Assembly (NCBI GenBank): GCA_030407005.1
Contig: JAUDYN010000003.1
Coordinates: forward strand, 558,001-622,000
Length of the DNA: 64,000 bases
Direction: 5' to 3'
DNA from: Desarmillaria ectypa
Lineage: Eukaryota > Basidiomycota > Agaricomycetes > Agaricales > Physalacriaceae
Made by a program: the position numbers and the translations under genes. Below are positions 32,488 through 44,400 of this stretch, piece by piece (the first letter of the stretch is position 1; each line of letters begins with the position of its first letter). Under the pieces are notes generated by a model that saw only the letters and a list, made by a program, of their open reading frames with translations, was not told the DNA's origin and ran no database searches.

Positions 32488-35400
32488 ATGGACTTTTTTT
32501 CTGCCGCCAATGATGCATCGGCGGTCGCGCTCACACAGAATGACTCCTTCGCACAGGCCATAGCGTCCAGCTTTGGCTCTTTCACCGCACGACTTCCGTC
32601 GGTCGCTCCTCTTCCGTTGTCCAGGCCCACCCCGACAACAAAACCAATGCTGCATTCTAATAACTTTCACGCTGTCCAGCATGGCGAGCTTGCTAATCTC
32701 GTCAATTCGCCGTCCGTGCTGTTCATTGACATTCGGCCCCATGCTCAGTTCGCTAATGCTCGTCTCCCCAATGCGTTGTCGTTGTCGGTACCGTCCACAC
32801 TCTTAAAACGTCCCTTGTTTTCCTTGGACAAGCTAGCATCGATGCTTTCTTCTTCCTCTTCATGTTTGCGATTCCTTGGTTGGAATACATCAGCCCAAAT
32901 TGTTGTGTACGACGCTGACTCTGCGTCATTGCCCGACTCCTCCAATATCCTCGGCCTTCTCAGGAAATTCGCCAATGACAACTCCGGATACTCTGGCCGG
33001 CTTTGTTGGCTGAAGGGTGGCTTCCAGTCTGTGTGGCGGGATCGAAGAGAGCTTATTGACCAACACCCTTTGGTGCCTGATCCTATGACGACGTCGGTTC
33101 TTCCCTCAACATCTCTCAATCCTAATCTTTTGCCAACAGCAGCTTTTCGTGCACCAAAACGACAATCGCCTTTTTCTTCATCTGTACGAGCCGGCATGCC
33201 AATGCCATCACTGCCCCATCAACCATTTAATCCTTTCTTTGATACCATCCGTCAAAACATAGAGCTATCGCATGGCATTACAGAACGTATTCCGCTTAAG
33301 CTCACTGCCCATGCAAAACAGCGGATATATGATCTCCCTTTCTCATGGCTGCGCGCCATTGCACTTCGAACGGCATCTGACCTCGAGATGGATGTCGAAG
33401 AAAGCATGGAATCCCTCGCAATGCAGTTCTACCGCATTGAACTCGCGGAGCAGAGAAGACTAATGGGGGTTATGGAACACCATTCTCGGGAATCTCTTGT
33501 CCAGAACTATAGCGAACGCAAGGGTGTGCCTGTCAAGCCGTTCCCTTTCAGTATCACTGCGGGTGTAGAAAAAGGTGCAAAGAACCGGTATGATTTTCTT
33601 TTTATATATATATTGTATAGCACTAATTGGTGGTGTCATAGATATCGTCACATCTGGCCCTTTGAGCACGCTAGAGTACGACTGCATTCCGATAAATCAA
33701 TATCTCCCTCTCCTTCGTTGGATCCTACAGTCCCTTCCAATACCTCACCCGAATTAACACCCTCCTCCTTTGCTATCGCTCTTCCGCCATCTAAATTGGC
33801 CCAATCTCGGTCATCCTGCCGCGAGGACACTGACGATTATGTGAATGCTTCCTATGTACAGCCGCTATGTACTCGCCGACGATACATAGCCACACAAGGT
33901 CCCTTGGAAGCCACTTTTGTGGATTTTTGGACGTAGGTCTTAGGTTCTAGTGATTTTTATACACATATCTAATAATCTCAAAAGTCTTGTCTGGCAACAA
34001 AACGTTCACGTTATCGTCATGTTGACCCGAGAGGTTGAGGGCTCGACCGTGAAATGCAACTGCTATTGGAAAGATGGTACCTATGGCCCTCTTCATCTTC
34101 GATTGATCAGCTGCGAGGGGAAAGAAGATGGTGGGGATAATATGCCATCTAAGCAGAGCAGCGGCTTCTTCAATTTCCGTACCGAAGAGGAAGAGAAGAC
34201 TCACCCAATCATCAAGCGGTCTTTTTTGCTTACCCACTCCGGATATCCTCATGCCAAACCACGCCGAATTATCCATTATCAGTATTTGGAATGGCCGGAT
34301 ATGAATGTTCCCGACGACCCTCGAGGTGTCCTGGAGCTTATCAAGGAGGTAGGGAAGGGTATGGAGGAGAGCGAGCAGCATGGGGATAATCCCAATATCA
34401 ACGGATCTGTTGCCGAAGATCAGCAGCTATCGGAGGTTGATTCGCGTACAGGCATTTCGCGTCAAGGGCAAGGCATCCAGCCACTTCTTTTGCATTGCAG
34501 TGCTGGCGTGGGAAGGACTGGAGGTTTCATTGCTGTCGACGCCGTTTTGGACGGAATCCGGAGAGAGATTCGCAAATCCGTTGAGGATCAGGTCAGGACT
34601 GCCGAAAACAAAGCAATTGATGATCGTACCGACAGCGATGGTGATATCGTGATGGACGAGACAGGCCAACGTACTATGCCCATGCCGCCTAACAAGGGAG
34701 GGGACGTACTGCACGTTCCTGTTATAGATAGCAGACTGCCTCCCTCTGCCCCAATACCACAACGAGAATCCGAAGGGGACGACACAGCTACGAGACGATG
34801 GGCCGAAAACCTGGAACACATTGACAGTGCGTACAGTCGCGACATCGGTGATTCCGAAGGCAGATCGTCTTTCGAAACCGCTAGTCTGAGCACCGTTTCG
34901 TCCTCAGAGGAATCCTCCTTTTTTCCCCGGACCGGGCCGAAAAACGAAACCAAGGAAAATGATGGTGAGATTTCACCAAATGCGCCAAGTAGTGGATACG
35001 CAACCTCGTCATCCTTTGTCACGACCGTAGCTTCCGAACCGGGTAGCAAGGACGGAATCGTTGGTGCAACGAAGAAACCATTCCCCAGTTCGAATTCGGC
35101 TCCTGGTGTCGATTTCAAGGGTGTACTCAGCGCGCGCCTAGGAGAAGAAGAAAATTCACGTGCGCGGACACAGTCGGCGCCGTTAGCGAGTGTATCGATA
35201 ACCAAGGACGGTTCTACGACCATGTCACCGCCTGGCAGCGACGTGAGGGATGCTAAGGACTTAGCTGCACAATCAACACCGAATCTCAAGCTTTCTTCAG
35301 CATCCACAACACGACCCATATCTGTTGCAGCTTCTACTTCAACAACGAATGTCGACTACAAAGATCCTCGTCCGATGCATAGGTCTGACTCACCGCGCTT

Positions 35401-35920
35401 GTTGAGTTCCTGTGACGAGCCACTGTGGGAGGTCATTCAAGACATGAGAGAGCAGCGAATGAGTCTGTGCCAGAGTCTCAGGCAATACGTCTTTGTACAT
35501 GCGGCTATCATTGAGGGTGCTCTGATGGTGGTCGACAAAGAGAAAGAGGCTTTGGGAGCGGACAACGTTGAGAAGATGATTCAGCAGCAGCAGAATGGGC
35601 CAACCCATAGCAATGCTATGCCGTCATCGGGTCCGGTGTTTGTCTATAACGACATATTAACAGCCAGCTCGTCTTCCCATGGGAAGAGAGGCGCCAGCCC
35701 AACTGAACTATTGAAGGAGGACAAGATGGGGGAGTTGAGAATGTCGAAAAGACCAAGCATCAAGAGGAAGCAGCGGAGTCATGACGGTGAAATGGCGGTA
35801 TATTCTACCGCTAGGGAATCCCTTGGTGAGAGGCTGACATTGCCCACATTTGAGATAGGTAATTGCTGCTATCTTACGGGACGCCGTCAGTACTAATATT
35901 GGCTCTCATCATTAGCGTGA
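32488..35920 (+). CDS. Protein tyrosine phosphatase with N-terminal rhodanese domain (Pyp1/Ptp3-like)
   Basis: Exons 32488-33587, 33642-33932, 33985-35858 and 35916-35920 fit in phase and give 1089 residues. A rhodanese/Cdc25-like domain (about 55-205) shows SVLFIDIRPHAQFANARLPN and LCWLKGGFQSVWRDRREL. The PTP domain begins near 360: RYRHIWPFEHARVRL, DDYVNASYVQP, YIATQGPLEATFVDFWTLVW and VHVIVMLTREVEGSTVKCNC. The WPD-loop acid is D569 (EWPDMNVP), and the nucleophile is C635 in LLLHCSAGVGRTGGF. A Ser/Thr/Pro-rich insert of roughly 280 residues separates the P-loop helix from the closing Q-loop part (MREQRMSLCQSLRQYVFVHA). Rhodanese-PTP proteins in yeasts (Pyp1, Pyp2, Ptp2, Ptp3) dephosphorylate stress MAP kinases, so a Hog1/Sty1-type substrate is inferred. 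The last coding exon carries only CG-TGA. Confidence 0.9.
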
Positions 35921-36223
35921 TTTTTACGTCCCTCTGTCTTGGCGTCTGTTCTTTCTTTGTCGTCCTACGCAAGCTTGTCTTCCTTGTTACTACCCAACCA
36001 GCATTTTCCCCAACTAAAACTCGCATCAGTTTTGTATATATCTTCACCACCACAGAACCAATTATGGCATATAATCCTATGATACGATACGCATATATTT
36101 ATTTCTCTGTTGTTGTTTTCAATTACTCATAGTATCTGTATCATGGCTTATCGAGGAATCACTGTCTAGCTAGTCGTATAATTAATTTCTCATTTTGATA
36201 AAGCATTTGAGGTACAAAATACG
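35921..36223. other. Convergent spacer, PTP / SKI8
   Basis: 3' regions of the PTP gene (+) and the SKI8 gene (-). AT-rich with no gene. Reading past the alternative donor at 35859 would extend a hydrophobic frame into this region, but a TACTAAT branch site and an ATTAG acceptor favour the splice. Confidence 0.5.
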
Positions 36224-37534
36224 CTAAAAAGTGCTTCCACCGCCTGCACCTCTCCACCAACGCACCACACCATCTTCGCCTCCACTGACAAAGGCACCTA
36301 CCCCAACGGATGTCAGTTTGGGTCTCCACGACACAGACCATACTTCTCCAGTATCTTGCACGGTTGATACAGCCGCTCGTGCTGCGATGTCCCACACTTT
36401 GATAGTTTTGTCGGCGGATCTGAGTTGAAATTAGGCGTTGTCAGTGGGGTGGTGAATATTCTACGTACCCTGACAGGGCAAGACGGTTGTCGGGTGATAT
36501 GTCGACGCTGAGAACCCAGGAGGAATGTCCCGTAAAAGTAGCCACCATTCCCCCGGCAGATGTCCGTACGTCATGAAGCACCAGACGTTTGTCTTCAGAT
36601 GCACTCAGAAGGAGCTAGTAAGGGTGTAACATGTAAGTGGAGGGAAAAGATCACAGTATAAAGGAAGACTCACGTTGCAATCAGGGGACCAGACGAGATC
36701 CCGAATGGCCATAGCATGGGAGGTGTATGTCGTCGCCAGTGAATTAGATTCAAGGTCGAATACGTAGATCTGCCCTGACTCTGAGGACAGAGCAACGCGC
36801 TTTCCATCCGGACTCTATTCCGAAGTATTTTAAAACATCCTCGATGCAAGAAATACGTGAAAGCGTACATGGGTGCAGTCCAGTCCAAACTTGCTCCTCC
36901 CCGACGGCAAGGTAGACAGTCGCTGCCCAAAAATTTCTGAACTTGCCGAGTGGATCGTGACGTTCCCGGAAGCGCCTGAAGAGGCGTAGGTCTGGCAGTT
37001 GGGATTCAAAGATACGGACCATGCTGCTCTTCGTGAGTGAAAAAGTCTTGAAGCGCGAGAGCGACAACTCACAGGGCTCGATATCACCACCTCCAGACGA
37101 TCGGTTGTAACTCTCATACTTCCCAACGATGTCCCCGGTAGTCAGGTCCCATAAAGATGTGAGGCCTTCGATGGTATTGTAGAGGGCGTATTTTGCGTCT
37201 GGCGATACGGATAGAGAGACCAGACCGAGCATGTGTGGAGCTGGAAAATCCGAGCCGGGACTGGGAGTCTGGGGATCGCCTGCGGAGGTCCATTGCTTGA
37301 TGCTTCCGTCGGCTGAGACAGATATCACAGTGTCATTGCTCGTCCAAGAAATGCCCCAGACAGCGTCGCCGTGCGCTGGAAAGGGAACACTTCAGTGTTA
37401 GTCGCCTGCAAGCCCAGAGGGAACTGACCTTCTGCAGCGTCATGAGAGTGAAGAAAGGCAAGACTCTGTTCTTTTGTTGATTAGACGAAACACAAGAGGA
37501 AAATGAGAGCAGGGCAAGTGCGCGTACTTACCAT
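36224..37534 (-). CDS. SKI8: SKI8/WDR61-like WD40 protein
   Basis: Multi-exon gene on - that ends at TAG 36224-36226. Exon 1 is the ATG alone (37532-37534, donor GTAAGT). Exon 2 (37429-37465) reads SLAFLHSHDAAE, and exon 3 starts at 37375 with AHGDAVWGISW. WD repeats follow: DTVISVSADGSIKQW, YALYNTIEGLTSLWDLTTG, AAWSVSLNPNCQTYASSGAS, RVALSSESGQIYVFDLES, SHAMAIRDLVWSPDCN, LLLSASEDKRLVLHDVRTS, GHSSWVLSVDISPDNRLALS, SADKTIKVWDIAARAAV and TGEVWSVSWRPK. The order and the pattern of a seven-bladed propeller match WDR61/Ski8, a scaffold of the SKI complex that feeds 3'-5' mRNA decay by the exosome; in animals it also joins PAF1C. The SKI assignment is by resemblance. A Rec14-like meiotic role is also possible for the same protein. 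Confidence 0.82.
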
Positions 37535-37700
37535 TTGAATGGCGCGTTAAATAGACGCGATTTGAGGTGGTGGTCAAGCTGATCGTTTTGTCTATTCCTA
37601 TTTGAATCCAACGCTGTCGTGCTGTACCTTGGATGTACTCACTACTTCAACATGTGTATTCGAATCGTGTAGTCTACAATATCATCCAAGCTAGTCCCTT

Positions 37701-39097
37701 TCAATCTGTTGGTGGAACATATGGTTCTACTAGCATCTTGCTAAACTCTTTCAGCTTCTCAGGGCCTCTGACCTCCTCCGTAAGTAGGGGCAATTGCACT
37801 ATATGGAAAAACTCGTCGTAGAGCTCATGGGCCTCCCCCAGATACTTCTGTTGCATCTTTTGTCGGACCCGGCAATGCTCGCAATTTGAACCTGCTCGAA
37901 CATATCAGAGGGGGCTGCACTGGTAAACAGGAAACAACGCACTCTTCTTTGGGAAGAGAAGCTGGTTCACAACGATGTTATGCGTGTCAATCTCGTAAGA
38001 CGTCAGTTCTTGCACCAAACGTTCGGTTTCATATAGCGACAAGAATTCAGATATACAAACACAGACGAAGGTGGTCTTTTCCTACGGGGTTGTCAGCACA
38101 TAAACGCGTAACGGTGAGGACGAATACATACAGGATCCTTGAACTGCGTGTTTACTTCTGTGATGACAGCGCGCATTGATTCAAGCTTTGCAAACATATC
38201 TTCTTGGGATCCAGCTTCTCCGCCCATCATGGAGGACATCTGCATGACAAGTCAGGGTTAATGTCAAAGTGAGCAGGAATGTACACGCCTGATTGATCAT
38301 TGGCCCAAATCGCGACCCTAGACTGCTCAATTTCCCTAGAGCCTTCTCCAGCACTGTTGGGAACGAGAGGAAACGGAGGGTATGCCCCGTTGGCGCCGTA
38401 TCAAATACTATAACAGAATATTCCATCGACTTTACGTGTCTATATCAATGATCTTGTTCAAATCGCAGCGGGACGAGCAGGATGAGGGCATGTACTTCAT
38501 GATTTCAGCGAAACTCATGGCTTCATCGACACCAGGAATGGCAAAGGCAAGATCCTGCATCATGGAGCCCATCATTCCATTTGAATCAGCTAGCGTTAAA
38601 GAGCGTGAATATCAAATCTACAGAGGTTTGGCGAGGGTCGTACATTGTTCCACCATTTCCTGTATTGCACTTGTCGGGTCAATCTCCATCGCGAAAAGAT
38701 TATCGAACCCGTTGACTTTGGTGGCGTCTTTGGAGAATTTCTGGCCGAAGGCGTCGGACAAGTTGTGTGCGGGATCGGTTGACTGTGGTAACGTATCAGA
38801 ACTGCAGGACGACCGCGTAAGAGTAGAGAACGTACGATGAGAAGGACCGACTGGCGACATTTTGCTAGCTGTATAGCCAGTGAACACGACGTTGTCGTCT
38901 TCCCTGAATCCGCTGGTTTGAACTTGTTTTCCTGAGGATGACGGTCATGACTTGCCTACACCACCTTTCCCACCTAATGATTACGGTAAGTGATTGTTTG
39001 AAGCAAAGGATAAATAAGACCTGCCGCAGAATATCCACTTCAACGTTGTCTGGTCAAGGACATTCTGTAGGGTAGGAGGAAGAGTTTCGGTATCCAT
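37701..39097 (-). CDS. GET3: GET3 ATPase for tail-anchored protein targeting
   Basis: Cytosolic ArsA-type ATPase that carries tail-anchored proteins to the Get1/Get2 receptor at the ER. Multi-exon on -. The start is METETLPP-like ([20 protein letters not shown]). The P-loop [11 protein letters not shown] is spread over three exons: 39025-39097, the 18-base exon 38956-38973, and one starting at 38903. Then come [20 protein letters not shown] (switch I region), [36 protein letters not shown] (switch II) and [17 protein letters not shown]. The zinc CxxC is [20 protein letters not shown], and the C-terminus is [12 protein letters not shown], ending at TGA 37701-37703. The introns on either side of the microexon begin GCAGGT and GCAAGT. 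It is divergent from SRP68 across 151 bp. Confidence 0.93.
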
Positions 39098-39248
39098 GGC
39101 AGGGTTAGCAATAATGACGGTGGAAGTATGTAGCAGAAATATATGTGACAATCGAGGCGACGTGTTTGTTTGCTTTTGTCCTTCTACATTCATCTCGACT
39201 GTACTCATCATTCCCAGAACCTTCTCCGACTTTCTTTCACCCTCTACC
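39098..39248. promoter_or_regulatory. Divergent promoter, GET3 / SRP68
   Basis: 151 bp lie between the two start codons. The genes serve the two main routes of protein delivery to the ER: tail-anchored insertion and co-translational SRP targeting. Co-regulation is an inference from the arrangement. Confidence 0.6.
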
Positions 39249-41339
39249 ATGTCGGACAGGCTGTCATTTAGAGGTACACAATTCACGTCAGATTGGCTAT
39301 TCAAAATAGCTGAAAATGTCCAGCCCTGCAGCTTGCGAACGAACAGCGAAACGGATATGGTCTCCGATACCATGATTTTGTTCGATACAGGTCAGGCTAC
39401 ATGCTCCAGCATAGTCATATGTGTTGAGGATTGTCCAGGAAGCATTGTGCTAATAGAACACATCGAATTCGGTCGACTTTGAAGATGACCCATGGCAAAG
39501 GAAGGGATTTCAAGAAGTTTTCGCCAGTAAACGAGGAGAACATGAAAGACGGACAGTGAGATATCCTTATTATTGTCTTGATGCTCACAGCTCAGAAAAT
39601 TGAATTCCAGTCTTCAACTGCTGCTCATGGAGGCTGAACGCGCTTGGGCATATTCCCAAGACCTTATGTCGCAATCCTTGCAACCCACAAACGCCAGAGA
39701 AGCCCATACACTCAGGCATAGTGCTACAGGACGATTCCGTCGCAGTATCAACTGGTCGACACAGCTCCTCTCTCACTGCCAAGTGTTATTCGCATCGTCT
39801 CGACTGTCTGCAGAAAGCTTACTTGAGACCACTATCTATACGCTCATTCTTAACGGTCGCTTCCTTCGATACCGTGAAGAATTCGAAGACGCTCTCATTC
39901 AGCTCAGTGTGGCGAGACACTTGTTGGATGAGCTGGCTACTGCTGCCATGACGAGTCGTGATCAAGCTCTCGCTGTCTTGTTTGCGGACGAAATCGGTCC
40001 AGAGATTCGGTACTGCGCGCATGAGCTAGGCCGGGAAAAATCATATGATGTTGATGGAATCGTCTCCGAACTGTCGTCAAAGCATAAGAACGCCCTAGTA
40101 GAAGGCTGTGATAGTCTATTGAGCAGATTCAAAGCGGAGGAAGAAGCACTGAAGCACGTCGAAGGAAAAAAGAAGCTGGAGACTTTGATATGGGAAGGCG
40201 AGCCTGTACCCGTGCGAAACCCAGAGCTTGTCGATGTCTTCCTCAAAGTGCAGGAGGCTGAGAAGAAGTTGGACATCTATGACGAAAGGAAGGTCAAAGC
40301 GGGCGGTTCGAAGAAAAGCGTAGCAGCCTATGATGCTATCCTTTCAGCTCTTAGTGACGCGGAAGATGTTGCAAGAAGGCTGAAAGAGGCGCAACAGGTG
40401 GGGGTAGTACCAATCGCCTTCTAAAGGGATCTGACACTCTTTCTATAGTCAACAGGATCGGCTGCGTCTACAAGTAGCGGAGCGCGCGACATGCACTTCC
40501 TTTACGCATACACCATATTTCAACTACTATCGCGGCGTATTCAACGGGACTTTAGGCTTGTCAAAGCCTTGTTGGCCTCCCCACCCACTCCTTCGAGAAC
40601 CCAGTCTAAACCTGGGCAGGTTGATGCCAGAGTGTATCCTGCTATCGTGAAATTGTTGGATACTGTTATGCAGGGTTTGACGCAAATGAGGACGTTGAGC
40701 ATAGTCGACGAAAACCCAGACTTATCATCTGGCGTGGACGCGAGAATCTCTTACACGAAAGCTAGCAGGTAAGCTATTGAGCATATTATCATACTTACAT
40801 TCTCATATATATCTTTTTTCAGATGTTTGTACCTTGCTCGTTGCTACGTCAATGTCAAGAAATACGCAGAAGCGCTGACCCTTTTGCAACATTCAAGCAT
40901 CCACATTCGTGAAACACAATCCCATATCTCAATGTCAAACTCGGACGCTGCTGAGGTCGCCTTTTTCCCACTCTCTCAAGTTGAACTTGGTCAACTTGAA
41001 TCCCAACTATCATCTGGCAGTCTACAGTTCAAACGGGACTGGTTTGCTTACAACGGTGGCTCTGTCAATGCGGACCCCAAATCCTACAAGAAGCCGGCAT
41101 TCTTTAACATTGCCCTGAATTACGTAGATTTGGACATGGACCGACTGTTGCAGAGAGCAGGGAAGGAGTCTGCGCCTACGCCTGCTCCTGCTTTTATGGC
41201 CACGACCAAGGTTGAGCCTGTAGCAGACAAGAGACGAATCATCGAGGATATGAGAGCGGCGACGCCAGAACCTGCTCCAGCACCCACTGCTCGTAGTGGA
41301 TTGAGTAGTCTACTCGGTGGATGGTGGGGCAAGAGTTGA
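39249..41339 (+). CDS. SRP68: Signal recognition particle subunit SRP68
   Basis: Binds SRP RNA together with SRP72 and helps recruit ribosome-nascent chains to the ER. Six exons fit in phase: 39249-39273, 39324-39390, 39457-39555, 39611-40397, 40449-40768 and 40823-41339, giving 604 residues. The conserved RNA-binding N-terminus is assembled from small exons: MSDRLSFRALQLANEQRNGY, GLRYHDFVRYR, THRIRSTLKMTHGKGRDFKK. Then come HLQLLLMEAERAWAYSQDLM, a helical TPR-like region (FLRYREEFEDALIQLSVARH), ARDMHFLYAYTIFQLLSRRI, CLYLARCYVNVKKYAEALTL and a C-terminal region with ALNYVDLD that should contact SRP72. The Gly-rich tail ends WWGKS. The start is supported by the family motif MSDRLSFRALQL. Confidence 0.95.
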
Positions 41340-41485
41340 TGTAATATAAGTAAGTGAAAATTGTTCAAATAAATACATATATGCAGAGTAACAACGATAG
41401 CTAGTCCAAGAAACATTACTTGAAATTAAACGAGGAAGGAGATGGTATGCTTAATTGAAGAACTGAAAAGGGGCATGTCAGACTC

Positions 41486-44400
41486 TCAGTGTCCGAGACA
41501 GGGGGCAGCAAAATCTACCTCTTTGGCCTTTGATTCGGTAACATCGTCCGATTCTCCTCCCTTCTCTCTGGCTTCTTTGTCGCTGATCAGACTTAGCGAG
41601 CGTCCAGTATTTTGGAGCTCCCTCCAAAATTCAGGATTTCCAGGTGTGGCTTTGCATTTCTTCTTCAGTTCCAGAAGAAACCTTGAATGCCGTTGACTAT
41701 AAGCCTCCATACCTTAGAGATAAGACGGACTTACTCGTTCCACGCATCAATCTCATCTTCCTGAAAACGACCATCGTGGTTAGACCAAAGCTAGCATGGT
41801 TATCGTAAGAACCACTTACATGAAGACACGTATCTCTCATGGCTTTCATGCACTCAATCATCTCGTCCGTCCGTCGTGACGAAAATGGACGCATCACGAT
41901 CTCCGTAATGACGAATGCAAGGTCTTCTACCGCTTTGGTGACCAGATCCTTGGCTGCGAGATTCTTCTGGAAGTCCTTCAACGGGTACGTGGTTCCAACG
42001 ATTCGACCAGGCTCTCGACCAGGATCGACTTGAGGCGATACAGACCTAGCGGGCGTTGGAAGAGGGTTGCTACCTTCCTTCGACTGGGCCTTGTCAAACA
42101 GATCTTGCTCTTCCTCAGATTCCTCAGTTGCACTGTCATCTTCGTTTTGTGTCACGTTCTGCTCCTCCCTGCTCAATGAAGGAGTAGGTTCTTTAACGGC
42201 CTGTAGCTGTGACTGAGTGGCAATCGTTGGAGCTTTGTGGTCCAAGAGCAGCATTTCCTCGTCGTCGTCGCGCGCGTGAACATGTCCATCTTTACGAGTC
42301 CGGGTGACCTTCTTTGGTACTGGATTGTATCGTTCATTAGTAGCGGTAAGCTATACGACATAAAGTGGCTCACCTTCTCTAACCATAAATGCAGCCTTGA
42401 CGTCTTCAATGGCGTCGTGTGCCCGTTCGACAACCTCGCGTGGTGGCTCAAAGTACTTCAAGAGCTCGGGGTGTGGTGGTGGGAGAGGATTTGTGTCTAA
42501 ATCAGAAACAACTGCACAGTGGAACATGGCTTGTTTGACACGATGAATGGCCGGGTTATAAGAATATCGTGTGTCGAACCATGGTTCTCGGTTGCTTGCA
42601 CGCTTGTGAATATCTGGGACTCTGAAATGTAAATGACTTACCCTTCATCATCTTTCTCTCCTGCCGCCATAACGTCCATGGCATCGACAAATCTATCGAT
42701 AGCATCCAGTTGCTCTTTGGTCGGGAGATACGGATGTTCTTTGACCACCTCTCCCTTCTTGTTCACGAGGTGGTCAAGGGATGCAAATGTGTACTTGCGC
42801 ACGTCATCCGCGAAAGGCATCTGGTAAAACAATTATTGTGAGTTTTTTTAGTGTAGTCACCACGCGAACTACTTGCCGGCGCCCAAAGCAGACAGTCCAC
42901 TTTATTAAACATCATAGGGGACAGTACTCCCATCTTTGGGTCCATCCCATCTTCGGTCACCCATCGAGCAATTGCCATGACACCTTTTTCGTACATAGCC
43001 TGCACGATAGCCGACAAAGCCACTTGTTGTTGAGGTGAAGATGGATCAGCCCAAACATACTGTATTTCACCCATGGAGAGTTCGCGACGAAACTTTACAA
43101 CCATCATTTAGCACAACGTGGGAGGAAACCCTTGAAACTTAGACTCACACTTTTCTTTGGGAAAAAACCTGAAATTTCAATCCCCCTCTCTGTGTGCAAT
43201 CGAGGGAACTGGCCATCGGGGCAGGGAACATATGACGTTCCATACTTGAATCCCCGCACTAAAGTTTCTTTGTCAACAGACTCCATGCCCTCCGTAGGAT
43301 CTTTCTTCTTGGCGCCTTCATCAATTTCCTCCTCCTCTTCTTCCATTTTGACATCACCATCTTCATCTTTATCTCGTTTATCAACAAAGTATTCTATGCT
43401 TTGCTTCAGCTGGGCATAGCGCACGATTTCCTCGCCATCATGTTCCTTCTTTGCCTTGGGCTCTACACCGTCGTTATCGATCTCTTCCTTCCGTACAGAG
43501 AATTTTTTCCAGCGCTTTGGTCGGCTGACGGCCGTGCACTTGCTTGTTTTTACCGCTATTTCAAGGGCTTCTTCCGGACGCGTATCTACATCGCCTAGTC
43601 GGAGAACAGTGCCCATTAGGACAGATTTAGTTTGCTTGATATCTGGGCGTGATATATCCTGCAAGGCATAGGCACAAGTACCCAATACGCCATTTTCGAC
43701 GACATTGACGAATTGCTTGTAAAAACTCTCATTCGCCCGCTAAGGTTAGTTTTATCAAGGATAAGAAACAAAAATAATGGATCGAGAACTAGCCTTGATA
43801 TTCGACTTGTCTTCTTCCATATATGGAAATTCTTCGTCATCAAAATCGATACCGCTACGCTAGATGATAGGCATAGAAAAAAATTATAGTTTCTGAGGAC
43901 GCACACTATGGTCAAGGCAATATCAAGGTCATTAAGTTTTTTAACTGTAGCTTGCCAGTCTTCAATTTCCATAGGGTTTTCTCCGTCTGTCACGAGAACT
44001 ATTTTGCGAGTCCATGTCGTCTTGGAACCGAGATAGTTCGCTTGAGTCTCTATGCCGACAATGAGGCAGTCGATGGCTAGACCGATATAAGCAAAATAAA
44101 AACGCAGAAATATACGCGCACTCACGATCTCCGGTAGTTTCAGAAGGTTCCAAACGATCTAGCTTTGCGAGGGTCGCAGCATTAGGCTGTGCGATGTAGA
44201 TATACTCAGACACATTCTCATATCCCCCGTTATTCTGATTAACGATGTTGTCCGTATCTTGGTCGACATTAGAATTGAACGGGCGTTTTAGCTTTCCTCC
44301 ACGTACCTTCTGAGCCAAATACAATAACGCCACACTGATCTGTCTTCCGTCCGTTGTATATCTGACCCAATTCTGAATAGCCGAAACGCGATACATGAGC

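Noticed and set aside
35859..36132. Hydrophobic C-terminal extension of the phosphatase through intron 3
   Set aside because: A TACTAAT branch site followed by ATTAG, and a GTAATT donor, support splicing to a CG-TGA end; the hydrophobic frame has no family support.
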